Positions 1 to 9,436 of a stretch of 64,000 nt of DNA are shown piece after piece; position 1 is the stretch's first letter, and every line of letters begins with the position of its first letter. The DNA lies in assembly GCA_017935145.1 (NCBI GenBank), contig JAGBIE010000001.1:1-64000 (forward strand), written 5' to 3'. This DNA is from Oscillospiraceae bacterium. Its GTDB lineage: Bacteria > Bacillota > Clostridia > Oscillospirales > Oscillospiraceae. Under the pieces are notes generated by a model. The model saw only the letters and a list, made by a program, of their open reading frames with translations, was not told where the DNA came from and searched no databases. The position numbers and the translations under genes are program-made.

Positions 1-2
1 CA

Positions 3-1004
3 GATGGAGTTCTCACACCTACCGCCTACAAGGACAGTCAGGGCATCAAGAGTCCCAACACAGCACCCGAGAATCCTTATGGATGGCATAGCAGCACAGT
101 CGTTGCCATTCTTGAACGCAGAGAGTACACAGGCTGTACGGTCAACTTCAAGACCTACACCAATTCCATCTGGGACAAGAAGCAAAGGGACAACCCAATC
201 GAAAAGCAGGCAATCTTTGAAGATTCTCACGAAGCCATCATCGAAAAGGACATTTTCGAGAAAGTGCAGATTATCCGCCAACAGCGACAGCGTAAAACCA
301 AGTCGGGATGCACAAGTACCTTTTCCGGTTTGGTGTACTGTGCCGACTGTGGTGAGAAGCTGTACTATGGAGCCACCAACAACGGCAAGCGTGAGGGAGC
401 GTTCTTCGATTGTTCGCTTCATTGGAAACACAAGGACAAGTGCGGAACGCACTTCATCCGTGAGTCCGTATTGGAGCGAATGGTGCTGAAGCACATCCAG
501 TTGGTCATGGGGTATATTCTCAGATACCGTCAACATTTCATCTTCGTAATGGAACAACAGCTCCAGTTGGAGTCGGCAGAAAAGTTGCAGACAAGCCGAA
601 AACAGCTTGAACGCAATGAACGCCGAATCGCAGAACTGAAAAGACTGTTCATTAAGATTTACGAGGATAACGCCAAAGGTAATCTTAGCGATGAACGCTA
701 TGAGATGATGAGTCAGAACTACGAAGCGGAACAGAAACAGCTTGAAGCAGAGGTTGTCGCTCTGCGGCAGGAAATTGAAGTACAGGAAAGACAGAACGAA
801 AATATTGAAAGGTTCATCCGAACGGCAGACAAATACGTGGACATCGAGGAAATCGACCCGTGTATGCTGCGAGAGCTGATAAAAGCGATCTATGTGGAAG
901 CACCCGATAAGTCCAGCGGCAAGCGCAGGCAGAAAATCCACATCGAATATGACGGCATTGGCTTTATCCCTTTGGAAGAACTTGCGAAAAAGGAAACGGC
1001 GTGA
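3..1004 (+). CDS. Large serine recombinase, C-terminal part (5' end outside window)
   Basis: The open frame enters from the left edge and ends in TGA at 1002-1004, giving about 333 visible residues. It shows the end of a 'recombinase' domain (a GWHSSTV..IL..REYTGC pattern), then a zinc ribbon (CADCGEKL, with later Cys residues in FDCSLH and KCGTHF), then a long Glu/Gln/Lys-rich coiled coil and a short C-terminal tail. This is the order seen in large serine recombinases that integrate and excise conjugative transposons and phages by site-specific recombination. The N-terminal catalytic resolvase domain with its serine nucleophile would lie before base 1. The gene is followed by two hairpins and then by an ordinary metabolic gene on the other strand, so the element edge is probably close by. 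Partial only because the window starts inside it. Confidence 0.9.
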   Translation, partial: DGVLTPTAYKDSQGIKSPNTAPENPYGWHSSTVVAILERREYTGCTVNFKTYTNSIWDKKQRDNPIEKQAIFEDSHEAIIEKDIFEKVQIIRQQRQRKTKSGCTSTFSGLVYCADCGEKLYYGATNNGKREGAFFDCSLHWKHKDKCGTHFIRESVLERMVLKHIQLVMGYILRYRQHFIFVMEQQLQLESAEKLQTSRKQLERNERRIAELKRLFIKIYEDNAKGNLSDERYEMMSQNYEAEQKQLEAEVVALRQEIEVQERQNENIERFIRTADKYVDIEEIDPCMLRELIKAIYVEAPDKSSGKRRQKIHIEYDGIGFIPLEELAKKETA

Positions 1005-1050
1005 CCGAAGTCACGCCGTCCCTTGAAAACAGTCGTTTTCAAGCATTTTT
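996..1050 (+). terminator. Tandem hairpins after the recombinase
   Basis: The first hairpin (996-1019) is a perfect 10-bp stem, ACGGCGTGAC with GTCACGCCGT, around CGAA, and overlaps the stop codon. The second (1022-1043) is a 9-bp stem, CTTGAAAAC with GTTTTCAAG, followed by a T-run. The second reads as a rho-independent terminator for the recombinase. The first could be an additional terminator or an element-end structure. Confidence 0.7.
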
Positions 1051-1108
1051 TAAAATAACTGTTTTACGAAGCCCCGCCAAATGAGCGGTGCTTTTTTTGT
1101 TTGTGATG

Positions 1109-2281
1109 TTACACCAATTCGCCGTTTTCCACCATGGTTTCGCCTTCCAAAATGACCTTTTGGATGTTGACGGCATCGTCCATGATGATGAGGTTTGCTT
1201 TCTTGCCAGCCTCCAAAGAGCCGATTTCTTCATCCAGACCCAGCACTCGTGCGGGGTTGTAGGATGCCATACGCACGGCATGGCACAGACCATAACCACT
1301 GTGACGCATGACATTGCGTACTGCGTTGTCCATGGTCACATGGCTACCTGCCAAATGACCTTCGTAGTCATAGTTCAGGTCAGGACCATAGGCAATGCCT
1401 TCCTCTTCGTTGGGCTTAAAATCGCCCATGGCGCAGGAGGAGTCGGTAATGAGGCACACGCGCTCCACGCCCTTGGTGCGGATGAGCATTTTAATCATGG
1501 CCTCATCCTGATGGATGCCCAACTGGTCGCAAATGAGTTCGGCATAGATATCGGGGTCGTACAGGCAGTATTCATCGCAACCGCCACCGATAACGCCCTG
1601 AGCCAGACCTTCTGCCTTGCCGGAATCGCCAAAGTGGGTCTGGAGCTTAATGCCGTATTTTTTCAGCTTGCGAGCCTGTGCGGCACGGGCGGCAGAGTGG
1701 CCCATGGCAAACACAGCGTTGGGGTCTTCTTCGTGAACATAGGCCACAAACTCTTCCATGTTTTCCCGCTCGGGAGCGATGGCCCAAACCTTGGCAAAGC
1801 CCTTGAGTTTTTGCACCAGTTCTTCGTAATCTTCTTTTTTAATCAGGTCGTTCCAAATGATGTACTTTTGGTTAGAACCTGTGCCGTCCATGTAAGGGCC
1901 TTCCATGTAGAGACCTTCAATGATTTTGCCAGCGCCCTTCTTGGAAGTTTCCTTCAAAAGGGCAGCGGCGTCAATGTACTGCTGGGCGGTCAAGTCGCAG
2001 TAGAGGGTGGGAAGCACAGTGGTTTGACCGTGTTTCAAGAAATGCTCACAGCAACCCATGGGATCTTGGAAAAAGAATGCCTTTTCATAGCCGTGGTTGT
2101 GGAGGTCCACAAAACCGGGGGCGGTGTAGAGACCCTTGGCATCGATCATTTCAGCACCCTCGGGGATGGTAACGCTGTCCTTTTCGCCTACTTCTACAAT
2201 TCTGCCGTTTTCGTAAGTCAGTGCGCCATCAAAGATGATGCCGTCTTCCATAATGAGTTTGGTATTGATAATGGCTTTCAT
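1109..2281 (-). CDS. nagA: N-acetylglucosamine-6-phosphate deacetylase
   Basis: A 390-residue amidohydrolase-fold protein of normal NagA length. It removes acetate from GlcNAc-6-P to give glucosamine-6-P in the cytoplasm, for amino-sugar catabolism or cell-wall recycling. Visible marks are the metal-binding FVDLHNHG segment near residue 60, MGHSAA near 194 and LITDSSCAMG near 280, with a typical C-terminal GSLEAGKKANLII stretch. A GGAGGA ribosome site precedes the ATG. The gene stands alone facing lplA; no nagB lies beside it, although a NagB-like enzyme occurs about 20 kb away. The family assignment is firm; substrate is by homology. Confidence 0.92.
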   Translation of the reverse strand: MKAIINTKLIMEDGIIFDGALTYENGRIVEVGEKDSVTIPEGAEMIDAKGLYTAPGFVDLHNHGYEKAFFFQDPMGCCEHFLKHGQTTVLPTLYCDLTAQQYIDAAALLKETSKKGAGKIIEGLYMEGPYMDGTGSNQKYIIWNDLIKKEDYEELVQKLKGFAKVWAIAPERENMEEFVAYVHEEDPNAVFAMGHSAARAAQARKLKKYGIKLQTHFGDSGKAEGLAQGVIGGGCDEYCLYDPDIYAELICDQLGIHQDEAMIKMLIRTKGVERVCLITDSSCAMGDFKPNEEEGIAYGPDLNYDYEGHLAGSHVTMDNAVRNVMRHSGYGLCHAVRMASYNPARVLGLDEEIGSLEAGKKANLIIMDDAVNIQKVILEGETMVENGELV

Positions 2282-2396
2282 ATGAAAAAATCCTCCGTTC
2301 TTGCGGGGAAATTAGCCCCACATTTCTCTATTTTAGTTATACACGAAAGCGCCCCCATGGGCAAGAGGAAAAATAAAATTTTCTTTCCCGCAAACA

Positions 2397-2425
2397 CTGA
2401 CAAAAGGCAAATAATCTGTTATACT
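2397..2425 (+). promoter_or_regulatory. Sigma-A-type promoter of the lplA-hyd run
   Basis: CTGACA (2397-2402) and TATACT (2420-2425) are separated by 17 bp, about 30 bp before the lplA start. No other strong promoter is obvious until after the nitroreductase gene, so this may drive the whole plus-strand run. Confidence 0.6.
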
Positions 2426-2456
2426 AAACGAAGAATGTATAAGGGGAGGTGTGGCT

Positions 2457-3437
2457 GTGATTCAAAACCTAAAAGTGCTTTGCACAGATGGGACAAATCC
2501 CTATGAAAACTTGGCGGTGGAAGAAGTGCTTCTGGACACAGTGGAGGCAGAAACCTGCATCCTCTACCTGTGGCAGAATGAAAACACCGTGGTCATTGGG
2601 CAGAATCAAAATGCCTTTTTGGAGTGTCGCACCGGCCTTATGGAAGAAGAGGGCGTCTTTCTTGCCCGCCGAAAAAGTGGCGGTGGCGCCGTGTATCACG
2701 ACTTGGGGAATCTCAACTTTACCTTCCTTATGCCCTCGGAGGAGTATGATTTAGAAAAGCAACTTTCCGTGCTTCTCACCGCCTGTCGCGCCTTAGGTCT
2801 CACGGCGGAACAATCCGGCAGAAACGATGTGCTCATCGAGGGGCGGAAATTTTCCGGCAACGCCTTTTATCGGGGCAAGAAAAACTCCTATCATCACGGC
2901 ACTATTTTGGTGCGTGCGGATATGGAAAAACTCTCCCGCTACCTCTCTCCCTCCAAGGCGAAGATGGAAGCCAAGGGGGTCAAAAGTGTCAAAAGCCGTG
3001 TGGTGAATTTAAGGGAATTTCTGCCCACACTCACCATAGAGCAGATGAAAAACGCCATGGTGGAGGCGTTTGGGGAGGTCTATGGACTTCCCGTTTCCCA
3101 ACTTTCTGTGGATGATTTAGACAAAACTGCCGTAAAAACCCTGAAAACTCGCAACGAACAATGGGATTATAACTACGGCTCAAAACCCCTGTGCAATGTC
3201 ACCTTAGAAAACCGATTCCCTTGGGGTGGCATGACCTTCCACCTCACTGTGGAAGAGGGCAGAATCACAAACGCCAAGGTCTATTCCGATGCCATGGAAC
3301 ATGACCTGCCCCAAAAGGTGGAAGCCTGTCTTATTTCTCAGCGCTTTTCCGTGGGAGATTTGAGTCAAAGCCTTTCTTCTCTCCCCTTGCCCTATGGCGA
3401 AGATTTAGCGGAATTTTTCCGCCAGCAAGAACTGTAA
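2457..3437 (+). CDS. lplA: Lipoate-protein ligase A
   Basis: A 326-residue ligase that attaches lipoate to lipoyl domains such as glycine cleavage H protein or 2-oxoacid dehydrogenase E2. The core signature RRKSGGGAVYHDLGN is present near residue 72, followed by the FSGNAFYRGKKNSYHHGTIL segment that forms the lipoyl-AMP site, and the C-terminal accessory domain is present. I chose GTG at 2457: the ribosome site AGGGGAGG (2442-2449) is 7 nt before it, whereas the in-frame GTG at 2451 would be only 1 nt away. It is the first gene of the run containing the hydrogenase maturases, 14 bp before the cyclophilin gene. Confidence 0.9.
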   Translation: MIQNLKVLCTDGTNPYENLAVEEVLLDTVEAETCILYLWQNENTVVIGQNQNAFLECRTGLMEEEGVFLARRKSGGGAVYHDLGNLNFTFLMPSEEYDLEKQLSVLLTACRALGLTAEQSGRNDVLIEGRKFSGNAFYRGKKNSYHHGTILVRADMEKLSRYLSPSKAKMEAKGVKSVKSRVVNLREFLPTLTIEQMKNAMVEAFGEVYGLPVSQLSVDDLDKTAVKTLKTRNEQWDYNYGSKPLCNVTLENRFPWGGMTFHLTVEEGRITNAKVYSDAMEHDLPQKVEACLISQRFSVGDLSQSLSSLPLPYGEDLAEFFRQQEL

Positions 3438-3451
3438 CGGAGGAACTCATC

Positions 3452-4171
3452 ATGAGCAAAAAACGCACACCCAAAGCAGAACTGAAAGCACGAAAAGCGG
3501 AAAGAATCGCCCGCAAGAAAAAGATGCAAAAAACCGCTGGTATCATCGCCTTAGTTGTAGTGGCGCTGGTTGTGGGTGTTCTGGTACTCAATAGCCTCAA
3601 AAAGCCTGAAAATTACATTAACACCAAGTCCAATGGTTTTAAGGGCTACGGCGGGGAAAAGGGCACTGCCACCCACCTTGCCACCTTGGAAGTGGAAGAC
3701 TACGGCACCATTAAACTGGAACTTTACGGCAACGATGCCCCCATCTCCGTGCATAACTTTGTGGCGCTGGCCAATATGGGCTTCTATGAGGGACTGCCCT
3801 TCCACCGCATTATCGATGGCTTTATGATGCAGGGTGGTGGCGATGCCACCAAGGAAATTGAGCCCATAAAGGGCGAATTTAGCGCCAACGGGGTGGAAAA
3901 TAACCTGCTTCACAATCGTGGCGCAATCTCCATGGCCCGTACCAATGTCATGGACTCGGCAACCTCCCAATTCTTCATTGTCCATGAGGAGAGCGAAAAT
4001 AACCACTACTCTCTCGATGGCAAATATGCCTGTTTTGGCTATGTGGTGGAGGGAATGGAGGTGGTGGATGCCATCATTGAGGCAACCGCCCATACCGCTA
4101 CCGATGGTAATGGTGGCATTCCCTCCAAATATCAGCCTGTGATCAAATCCCTCACGGTAGAAAAGAAGTGA
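3452..4171 (+). CDS. Membrane-anchored cyclophilin-type peptidyl-prolyl isomerase
   Basis: 239 residues. A very basic N-terminus (about residues 1-28) is followed by one hydrophobic helix (about 29-48) and then a cyclophilin domain, marked by FHRIIDGFMMQGG (about 124-136) and SQFFIVHEE. Topology predicts a domain outside the membrane that isomerises prolyl bonds in exported or surface proteins. Its stop overlaps the GTG start of hydE by 4 bp, so the two are translationally coupled. Co-occurrence with hyd maturases may be operon convenience, since HydEFG act in the cytoplasm. Confidence 0.88.
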   Translation: MSKKRTPKAELKARKAERIARKKKMQKTAGIIALVVVALVVGVLVLNSLKKPENYINTKSNGFKGYGGEKGTATHLATLEVEDYGTIKLELYGNDAPISVHNFVALANMGFYEGLPFHRIIDGFMMQGGGDATKEIEPIKGEFSANGVENNLLHNRGAISMARTNVMDSATSQFFIVHEESENNHYSLDGKYACFGYVVEGMEVVDAIIEATAHTATDGNGGIPSKYQPVIKSLTVEKK

Positions 4172-5214
4172 TTTCTTTGACCCATCTCATCGAAAAACTT
4201 CAAAGAGAACACTGCCTGAGAAAAGAGGAATATCTGCGTCTACTCACAGAAAGAACGCCCGAAATACAGGCGCTTCTCGCCCAAAAAGCACGGGCATGCT
4301 GTGAAGAGACCTACGGCAACGGAATTTTCATCCGTGGACTCATTGAGTTTAGCAACTACTGCAAAAATAACTGCTACTACTGCGGTCTCCGCTGTGAAAA
4401 CGGAAATATTTCCCGCTACCGCCTCACGGAAGAGGAAATCCTCTCCTGTTGCGAGGAGGGCTATCAGTTGGGCTTCCGCACCTTTGTCCTCCAAGGGGGC
4501 GAAGACCCCTATTTTACCCACCAACGCATGGCGGATTTGGTGCAGAATATCAAGAAAGCCTTTCCACAATGTGCCATCACCCTCTCTGTGGGGGAGCAGA
4601 GCCGTGAGACCTATGCTCTGTGGCGCAAAGCGGGGGCAGACCGCTATCTTCTCCGCCACGAAACGGCGGATGAAAATCACTATCGCCTCCTCCATCCCCA
4701 AAGCATGAGCATGGCAAGAAGAAAGCAGTGCCTGTGGGATTTAAAGGACTTGGGCTACCAAGTGGGAGCGGGCATGATGGTGGGCTCTCCCCACCAGACC
4801 ATGGAGCATTTGGCAGAGGATTTGTGTTTCTTGCAGGAATTAAAGCCTCACATGGTGGGCATTGGACCGTTTATTCCTCAAAAGGATACCCCCTTTGGCG
4901 CAGAATCGGCAGGGAGTGTGGATTTAACTCTGTATCTTCTCTCCATCATCCGTCTTATGCTCCCCAAAGTGTTACTACCCGCCACCACCGCCTTGGCGAC
5001 TTTGCATGAACAGGGCAGGGAACAGGGCATTTTGGCGGGTGCCAATGTGTGCATGCCCAACTTAACGCCCCAAACCCATCGGGCGCAGTATGCCATCTAT
5101 GACCGCAAACTCTCCTCCCATGGGGAGTCTGCGCAAAACCTGAATGAAATCAAAAAACAGATGGAAGCCATGGGCTTTACCATCCTAGAATCCCGCGGAG
5201 ATTATCCGCAATAA
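4168..5214 (+). CDS. hydE: [FeFe]-hydrogenase H-cluster radical SAM maturase HydE
   Basis: 348 residues, normal for HydE. The radical-SAM CxxxCxxC motif lies in NYCKNNCYYCGLR (about residues 63-75) within a BioB/HydE-like barrel. VLQGGEDPYF and the GSPHQTMEHLAEDL segment match the family. In known pathways HydE works with HydG and HydF to make the organometallic 2Fe subcluster of the hydrogenase active site. Translation starts at GTG overlapping the cyclophilin stop. The hydG gene follows after 14 bp. No hydrogenase structural gene is in the window. Confidence 0.95.
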   Translation: MISLTHLIEKLQREHCLRKEEYLRLLTERTPEIQALLAQKARACCEETYGNGIFIRGLIEFSNYCKNNCYYCGLRCENGNISRYRLTEEEILSCCEEGYQLGFRTFVLQGGEDPYFTHQRMADLVQNIKKAFPQCAITLSVGEQSRETYALWRKAGADRYLLRHETADENHYRLLHPQSMSMARRKQCLWDLKDLGYQVGAGMMVGSPHQTMEHLAEDLCFLQELKPHMVGIGPFIPQKDTPFGAESAGSVDLTLYLLSIIRLMLPKVLLPATTALATLHEQGREQGILAGANVCMPNLTPQTHRAQYAIYDRKLSSHGESAQNLNEIKKQMEAMGFTILESRGDYPQ

Positions 5215-5228
5215 AGGAAGTAATCGCA

Positions 5229-6647
5229 ATGTACAATCCCAAAAGCAAAAAAGCAGAAGAATTCATCTCCCATGAGGAGATTTTGGACACCCTTGCCTAT
5301 GCTGATGCTCACAAGTGTGACGAAGCGCTCATTGACGAGATTCTCGCAAAAGCGCGGGAGTTTAAGGGTCTGAGCCATCGGGAGGCCTCTGTCCTTTTGG
5401 CCTGTGAAATTCCCGAAAAGAACCAAGAAGTGGAGCGCCTTGCCAAGGAGATTAAGGAAAAATTCTACGGCGACCGCATTGTCATGTTCGCTCCGCTGTA
5501 TCTTTCGAACTACTGCGTCAACGGGTGCTTATATTGCCCCTACCACGCCAAAAATAAGCACATTCCCCGCAAAAAACTGAGTCAGGATGACATCCGCCGT
5601 GAGGTCATTGCCTTGCAGGATATGGGCCACAAGCGCCTTGCCTTGGAGGCAGGGGAAGACCCTGTGCATAACCCCTTGGAGTACATACTGGAATCCATCC
5701 GCACCATTTACGATATTAAGCACAAAAACGGTGCGATTCGCCGTGTCAATGTGAACATTGCCGCCACCACAGTGGAGAATTATCGCAAACTGAAAGAGGC
5801 AGGCATCGGCACTTACATTCTCTTCCAAGAGACCTATCATAAGGAGAGTTATGAGCGCCTGCACCCCACAGGGCCCAAGAGCAACTACGCCTACCATACC
5901 GAGGCGCACGATAGAGCCATGGAGGGTGGCATTGACGATGTGGGCTTGGGTGTGCTGTTCGGGCTGGAACTTTACCGCTATGAATTTGCAGGTTTACTCA
6001 TGCACGCAGAGCATTTGGAGGCTACCTTTGGCGTAGGTCCTCACACCATCTCCGTGCCGAGAGTTTGCCCTGCCGATGATATTGACCCCACGGAGTTTGA
6101 CAACGGCATCTCCGATGAGATGTTCCAAAAAATCGTGGCGTGTATCCGCGTGGCTGTGCCCTACACGGGCATGATTATCTCCACCCGTGAAAGCCCCAAG
6201 GTGCGGGAAAAAGTCCTGCAGTTGGGCGTGAGCCAAATTTCCGGTGGCAGTCGCACCTCTGTGGGTGGCTACACGGAAGAAGAGCCTGAGGACGAGTCCT
6301 CTGCCCAGTTTGACCTCTCCGACCGCCGTACTTTGGACGAGGTGGTCTCTTGGCTCATGGAAATGGGCTTTATTCCCTCTTTCTGCACCGCCTGCTATCG
6401 GGAGGGCAGAACGGGCGACCGCTTTATGTCCCTTTGCAAATCGGGTCAGATTCACAACTGCTGTCTGCCCAATGCCCTTATGACCCTCAAAGAGTATTTA
6501 ATGGACTACGCATCGGAAGAAACTCGCAAAATTGGCGAAGAACTCATTCAAAAGCAACTTGCGAACATCCCCAAGGATAAAGTTCGTGAGGTTGTGGAAG
6601 AGCGCCTTATGAAAATTCAGGAAGGAGAGCGGGATTTCCGCTTCTGA
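5229..6647 (+). CDS. hydG: [FeFe]-hydrogenase maturase HydG (tyrosine lyase)
   Basis: 472 residues. The N-terminal radical-SAM motif is in SNYCVNGCLYCPYH (about residues 97-110). The C-terminal region carries the second cluster motif, FCTACYREGRTGDRF with a later Cys in HNCCLPNA (about 384-420). HydG cleaves tyrosine to supply CO and cyanide ligands to an iron synthon for the H-cluster. Both cysteine sets needed for that chemistry are intact. It sits between hydE and hydF, with 3 bp before hydF, as expected for a maturase operon. Confidence 0.96.
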   Translation: MYNPKSKKAEEFISHEEILDTLAYADAHKCDEALIDEILAKAREFKGLSHREASVLLACEIPEKNQEVERLAKEIKEKFYGDRIVMFAPLYLSNYCVNGCLYCPYHAKNKHIPRKKLSQDDIRREVIALQDMGHKRLALEAGEDPVHNPLEYILESIRTIYDIKHKNGAIRRVNVNIAATTVENYRKLKEAGIGTYILFQETYHKESYERLHPTGPKSNYAYHTEAHDRAMEGGIDDVGLGVLFGLELYRYEFAGLLMHAEHLEATFGVGPHTISVPRVCPADDIDPTEFDNGISDEMFQKIVACIRVAVPYTGMIISTRESPKVREKVLQLGVSQISGGSRTSVGGYTEEEPEDESSAQFDLSDRRTLDEVVSWLMEMGFIPSFCTACYREGRTGDRFMSLCKSGQIHNCCLPNALMTLKEYLMDYASEETRKIGEELIQKQLANIPKDKVREVVEERLMKIQEGERDFRF

Positions 6648-6650
6648 GCC

Positions 6651-7844
6651 ATGGCAGATTTACTGCAAACTCCCTCTGGGAGCAGAATTCATATTGCCTT
6701 TTTGGGACGGCGAAATGTGGGAAAATCCTCTCTCATGAACGCCTTTACATCCCAAGAGATTTCCATTGTCGCCCCTGTGGCAGGCACGACCACTGACCCT
6801 GTGTCCAAAGCCATGGAACTGCTTCCTTTGGGAGCGGTCAATGTGATCGACACCGCAGGTTTGGACGATGAGGGGGATTTGGGCGCGCTCCGCGTGGAAA
6901 AGACCTATGACATTCTGGCAAAAGTACAGATTGCCATCGTAGTGGCAGATGCCACTGTGGGGCTTGGCGTATGGGAAGAGAAGATTCTTGCGTTCCTGCG
7001 AGAAAAGAAGATTCCCTACATCATCGCCATGAATAAGGCGGATTTGCTGGATACCATTCCCGCCGAAGAGGAAAACACCCTCTACCTTAGCGCCAAGGAT
7101 GGTACCAATGTCCACCGCCTGCGGGAAAAAACCGCCCATCTTCTGCCCCAAGGGGCAGTACAGCGCCCCTTGGTCTCCGATTTGGTAGAAAAGGGCGATA
7201 CGGTGGTCTTGGTTGTTCCCATCGATGCCTCTGCCCCCAAGGGACGGCTGATTTTGCCCCAGCAGATGGTCATCCGTGACCTTTTGGAGCATGAAATTTG
7301 TGCCGTTTGCACCAAGGATACCACTCTGCAAGATACCCTTTCCGCTCTCAAAGAAAAACCCGCTTTGGTCATTACCGATAGCCAAGTGTTTGGAAAGGTT
7401 TCTTCCATTGTGCCAGAAGATGTGCCACTCACCTCTTTTTCCATCCTTATGGCGCGCTATAAGGGGAGTTTGCAGCAGAGCCTTTTGGGCGCGGAAACCC
7501 TCATGACCCTTCACGATGGAGACAAGGTGCTCATTTCGGAGGGCTGTAGCCATCACCGCCAGTGTGAGGACATCGGCACAGTGAAAATTCCCAATCTCAT
7601 CCGCAAAGTCTTGGGGGTAGACCCCGATTTTACCTTTACATCAGGTGGCACATTCCCCAAGGATTTGGGAAGTTACCGTCTCGTCATCCACTGCGGGGGA
7701 TGCACTCTCACAGAGCAGGAAATGAAGAGTCGCATGACCCTCTGCCGTGAAAACGGCACGACTGTGACCAACTACGGCATGACCCTTGCCGCCCTGAACG
7801 GCATTTTAGAAAGAAGCATGAAGCCCCTGAAAGGAAAAATATAA
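6651..7844 (+). CDS. hydF: [FeFe]-hydrogenase maturation GTPase HydF
   Basis: 397 residues. The N-terminal GTPase domain shows the P-loop GRRNVGKSS (about 19-27), DTAGLDDEG and NKAD. A central dimerisation domain follows, and the C-terminal cluster-binding domain has SHHRQC (about residue 300) and HCGGC (about 350). HydF is the scaffold on which the 2Fe precursor is assembled before transfer to the hydrogenase. The ATG lies 3 bp after the hydG stop. All three maturases being intact and adjacent argues that the organism makes an active [FeFe] hydrogenase. Confidence 0.95.
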   Translation: MADLLQTPSGSRIHIAFLGRRNVGKSSLMNAFTSQEISIVAPVAGTTTDPVSKAMELLPLGAVNVIDTAGLDDEGDLGALRVEKTYDILAKVQIAIVVADATVGLGVWEEKILAFLREKKIPYIIAMNKADLLDTIPAEEENTLYLSAKDGTNVHRLREKTAHLLPQGAVQRPLVSDLVEKGDTVVLVVPIDASAPKGRLILPQQMVIRDLLEHEICAVCTKDTTLQDTLSALKEKPALVITDSQVFGKVSSIVPEDVPLTSFSILMARYKGSLQQSLLGAETLMTLHDGDKVLISEGCSHHRQCEDIGTVKIPNLIRKVLGVDPDFTFTSGGTFPKDLGSYRLVIHCGGCTLTEQEMKSRMTLCRENGTTVTNYGMTLAALNGILERSMKPLKGKI

Positions 7845-7857
7845 GGAGGAGAGCCCT

Positions 7858-9420
7858 ATGAATGTAAAAATTGAACACAAATACTTGGTGTTTCCCATTA
7901 ACTCCCGCGCCACCTATAAGGAACTCACTTTCTCCGATGGCAAGGGGCTGGACTATCATGTGATGGTGCAGCTGGACAACATTGACCCCAACGACCACTG
8001 CTATATTGATGTTTCCCGTTTCATGGGGAAGGATACCTCCATCACCGTAGAGCCCCAGATGCCTTTTACCTTCCGCACTGCCGATGAAATTGACCTGCCC
8101 AATGTCTATCATGAGACCTATCGTCCGCAGGTGCATTTCACCGCCAAATACGGCTGGATTAACGACCCCAACGGCATGATTTACTACAACGGGGAATATC
8201 ATCTGTTCTATCAGCATAACCCCGCGGGCCTCGATATGCATCGGGAAAACTGCCATTGGGGACATGCGGTCTCCAAGGATATGATTCACTGGGAGCAGAA
8301 GGATATTATGCTCTACCCCGATGAGCGCCACTCCATGTATTCCGGCTCTGCCATCGTGGATGAAAAGAACCTTTTGGGCAAGCAGGTGGGCGACAATAAG
8401 ACCGTGGTGCTGTTCCACACCACCAATCGTGACCCCTACTGGCAGAACATTGCCTATTCTACCGATGGTCTCAAAACCTCTGTGCCTTATGAAAATAACC
8501 CTGTGGTAGACCATATCGAAGGTCGCAACCGCGACCCCAAGGTCACCTTCTGCGAGGAATTGGGCGCATATATTATGACCTTCTTCCTAGCGGGCGACCG
8601 CTTCCAAATCCTCCGCAGTGATGATCTCGTTCATTGGGAAAAGGTGCAGGTGCTGAGCGTGCCCGAAAGCATCGAATGCCCCGATTTCTTCCCCCTCACC
8701 ACCCCCGATGGGGAGAGAAAGTGGGTCTTTGTGGCGGGTAACGATGCCTATGTGGTGGGCGATTGGGTAAACGGTCAGTTTGTACCCTGCCAAAAGACCA
8801 AAATGCTCCACTACGGCAAATCTGCCTATGCAGGTCAGAGTTTTAACAACGCCCCCAATGGTCGCGTTGTGCGCATGGCATGGGGCAGATGGTTCCTCTC
8901 TACCGACCGCTTTGATGGTCAGATGACCATCCCCATGGAAATGGGTCTTATGAAAAAAGACGGCGAGTACTACCTCACCGCCAAAATTGTGGAAGAACTG
9001 AATGTCCTCTTTGACGAAACCAAGAGGGAAGAAAACCTCTCCTGCCAAAAGGGAAAAATCGTCACCATTCCCCTCAAAGACAGCGCAAACCTCATCCGTT
9101 TTAAGGGCAAATTCCCCCAAAACGGCTCTGTGCGGGTGACAGTTTTTGGCCGTCCTTTCCGTATCAATTTTGCAGAAAATGCCGTCACCATGACGGGTAA
9201 CCGCCTGCCTATCTCCGCAGAACGAGATGAGGTGGATATTACCCTCTTGGTGGATAGATGCAGTTTTGAATTCTTTGCCGATAAGGGCCGTGGCTATATT
9301 TCCGACTCCACCGCCCACACTATTTTGGACCGCAATCTGTGCTACATGACCTTGGAAGCAGAGGAGGATTACACCTTCTCCTCCGTGGAGGTCACCTCCC
9401 TCAAATCCATTTGGGAGTGA
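7858..9420 (+). CDS. Glycoside hydrolase family 32 (fructan or sucrose hydrolase)
   Basis: 520 residues. The GH32 marks are WINDPNG (nucleophile Asp, about residue 101), RDPKV (transition-state residue, about 224) and ECPDF (acid/base Glu, about 274), followed by the family's C-terminal beta-sandwich. There is no signal peptide, so a cytoplasmic enzyme acting on imported sucrose or short fructo-oligosaccharides is likely. About 90 residues precede the catalytic propeller, longer than in simple invertases. An AGGAGGA ribosome site lies in the 13-bp gap after hydF, so it may be cotranscribed with the maturases, although no functional link is evident. Exact substrate cannot be told. Confidence 0.9.
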   Translation: MNVKIEHKYLVFPINSRATYKELTFSDGKGLDYHVMVQLDNIDPNDHCYIDVSRFMGKDTSITVEPQMPFTFRTADEIDLPNVYHETYRPQVHFTAKYGWINDPNGMIYYNGEYHLFYQHNPAGLDMHRENCHWGHAVSKDMIHWEQKDIMLYPDERHSMYSGSAIVDEKNLLGKQVGDNKTVVLFHTTNRDPYWQNIAYSTDGLKTSVPYENNPVVDHIEGRNRDPKVTFCEELGAYIMTFFLAGDRFQILRSDDLVHWEKVQVLSVPESIECPDFFPLTTPDGERKWVFVAGNDAYVVGDWVNGQFVPCQKTKMLHYGKSAYAGQSFNNAPNGRVVRMAWGRWFLSTDRFDGQMTIPMEMGLMKKDGEYYLTAKIVEELNVLFDETKREENLSCQKGKIVTIPLKDSANLIRFKGKFPQNGSVRVTVFGRPFRINFAENAVTMTGNRLPISAERDEVDITLLVDRCSFEFFADKGRGYISDSTAHTILDRNLCYMTLEAEEDYTFSSVEVTSLKSIWE

Positions 9421-9436
9421 AGAAAGGACGTTTTCT

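Noticed and set aside
4-489. A 161-residue plus-strand frame overlapping the recombinase.
   Set aside because: It is an alternative frame; the recombinase frame is continuous from the window edge and carries the zinc ribbon and coiled coil.
1088-2506. A 472-residue plus-strand frame opposite nagA.
   Set aside because: It is antisense to a clear NagA frame and extends without break into the lplA region in another frame.
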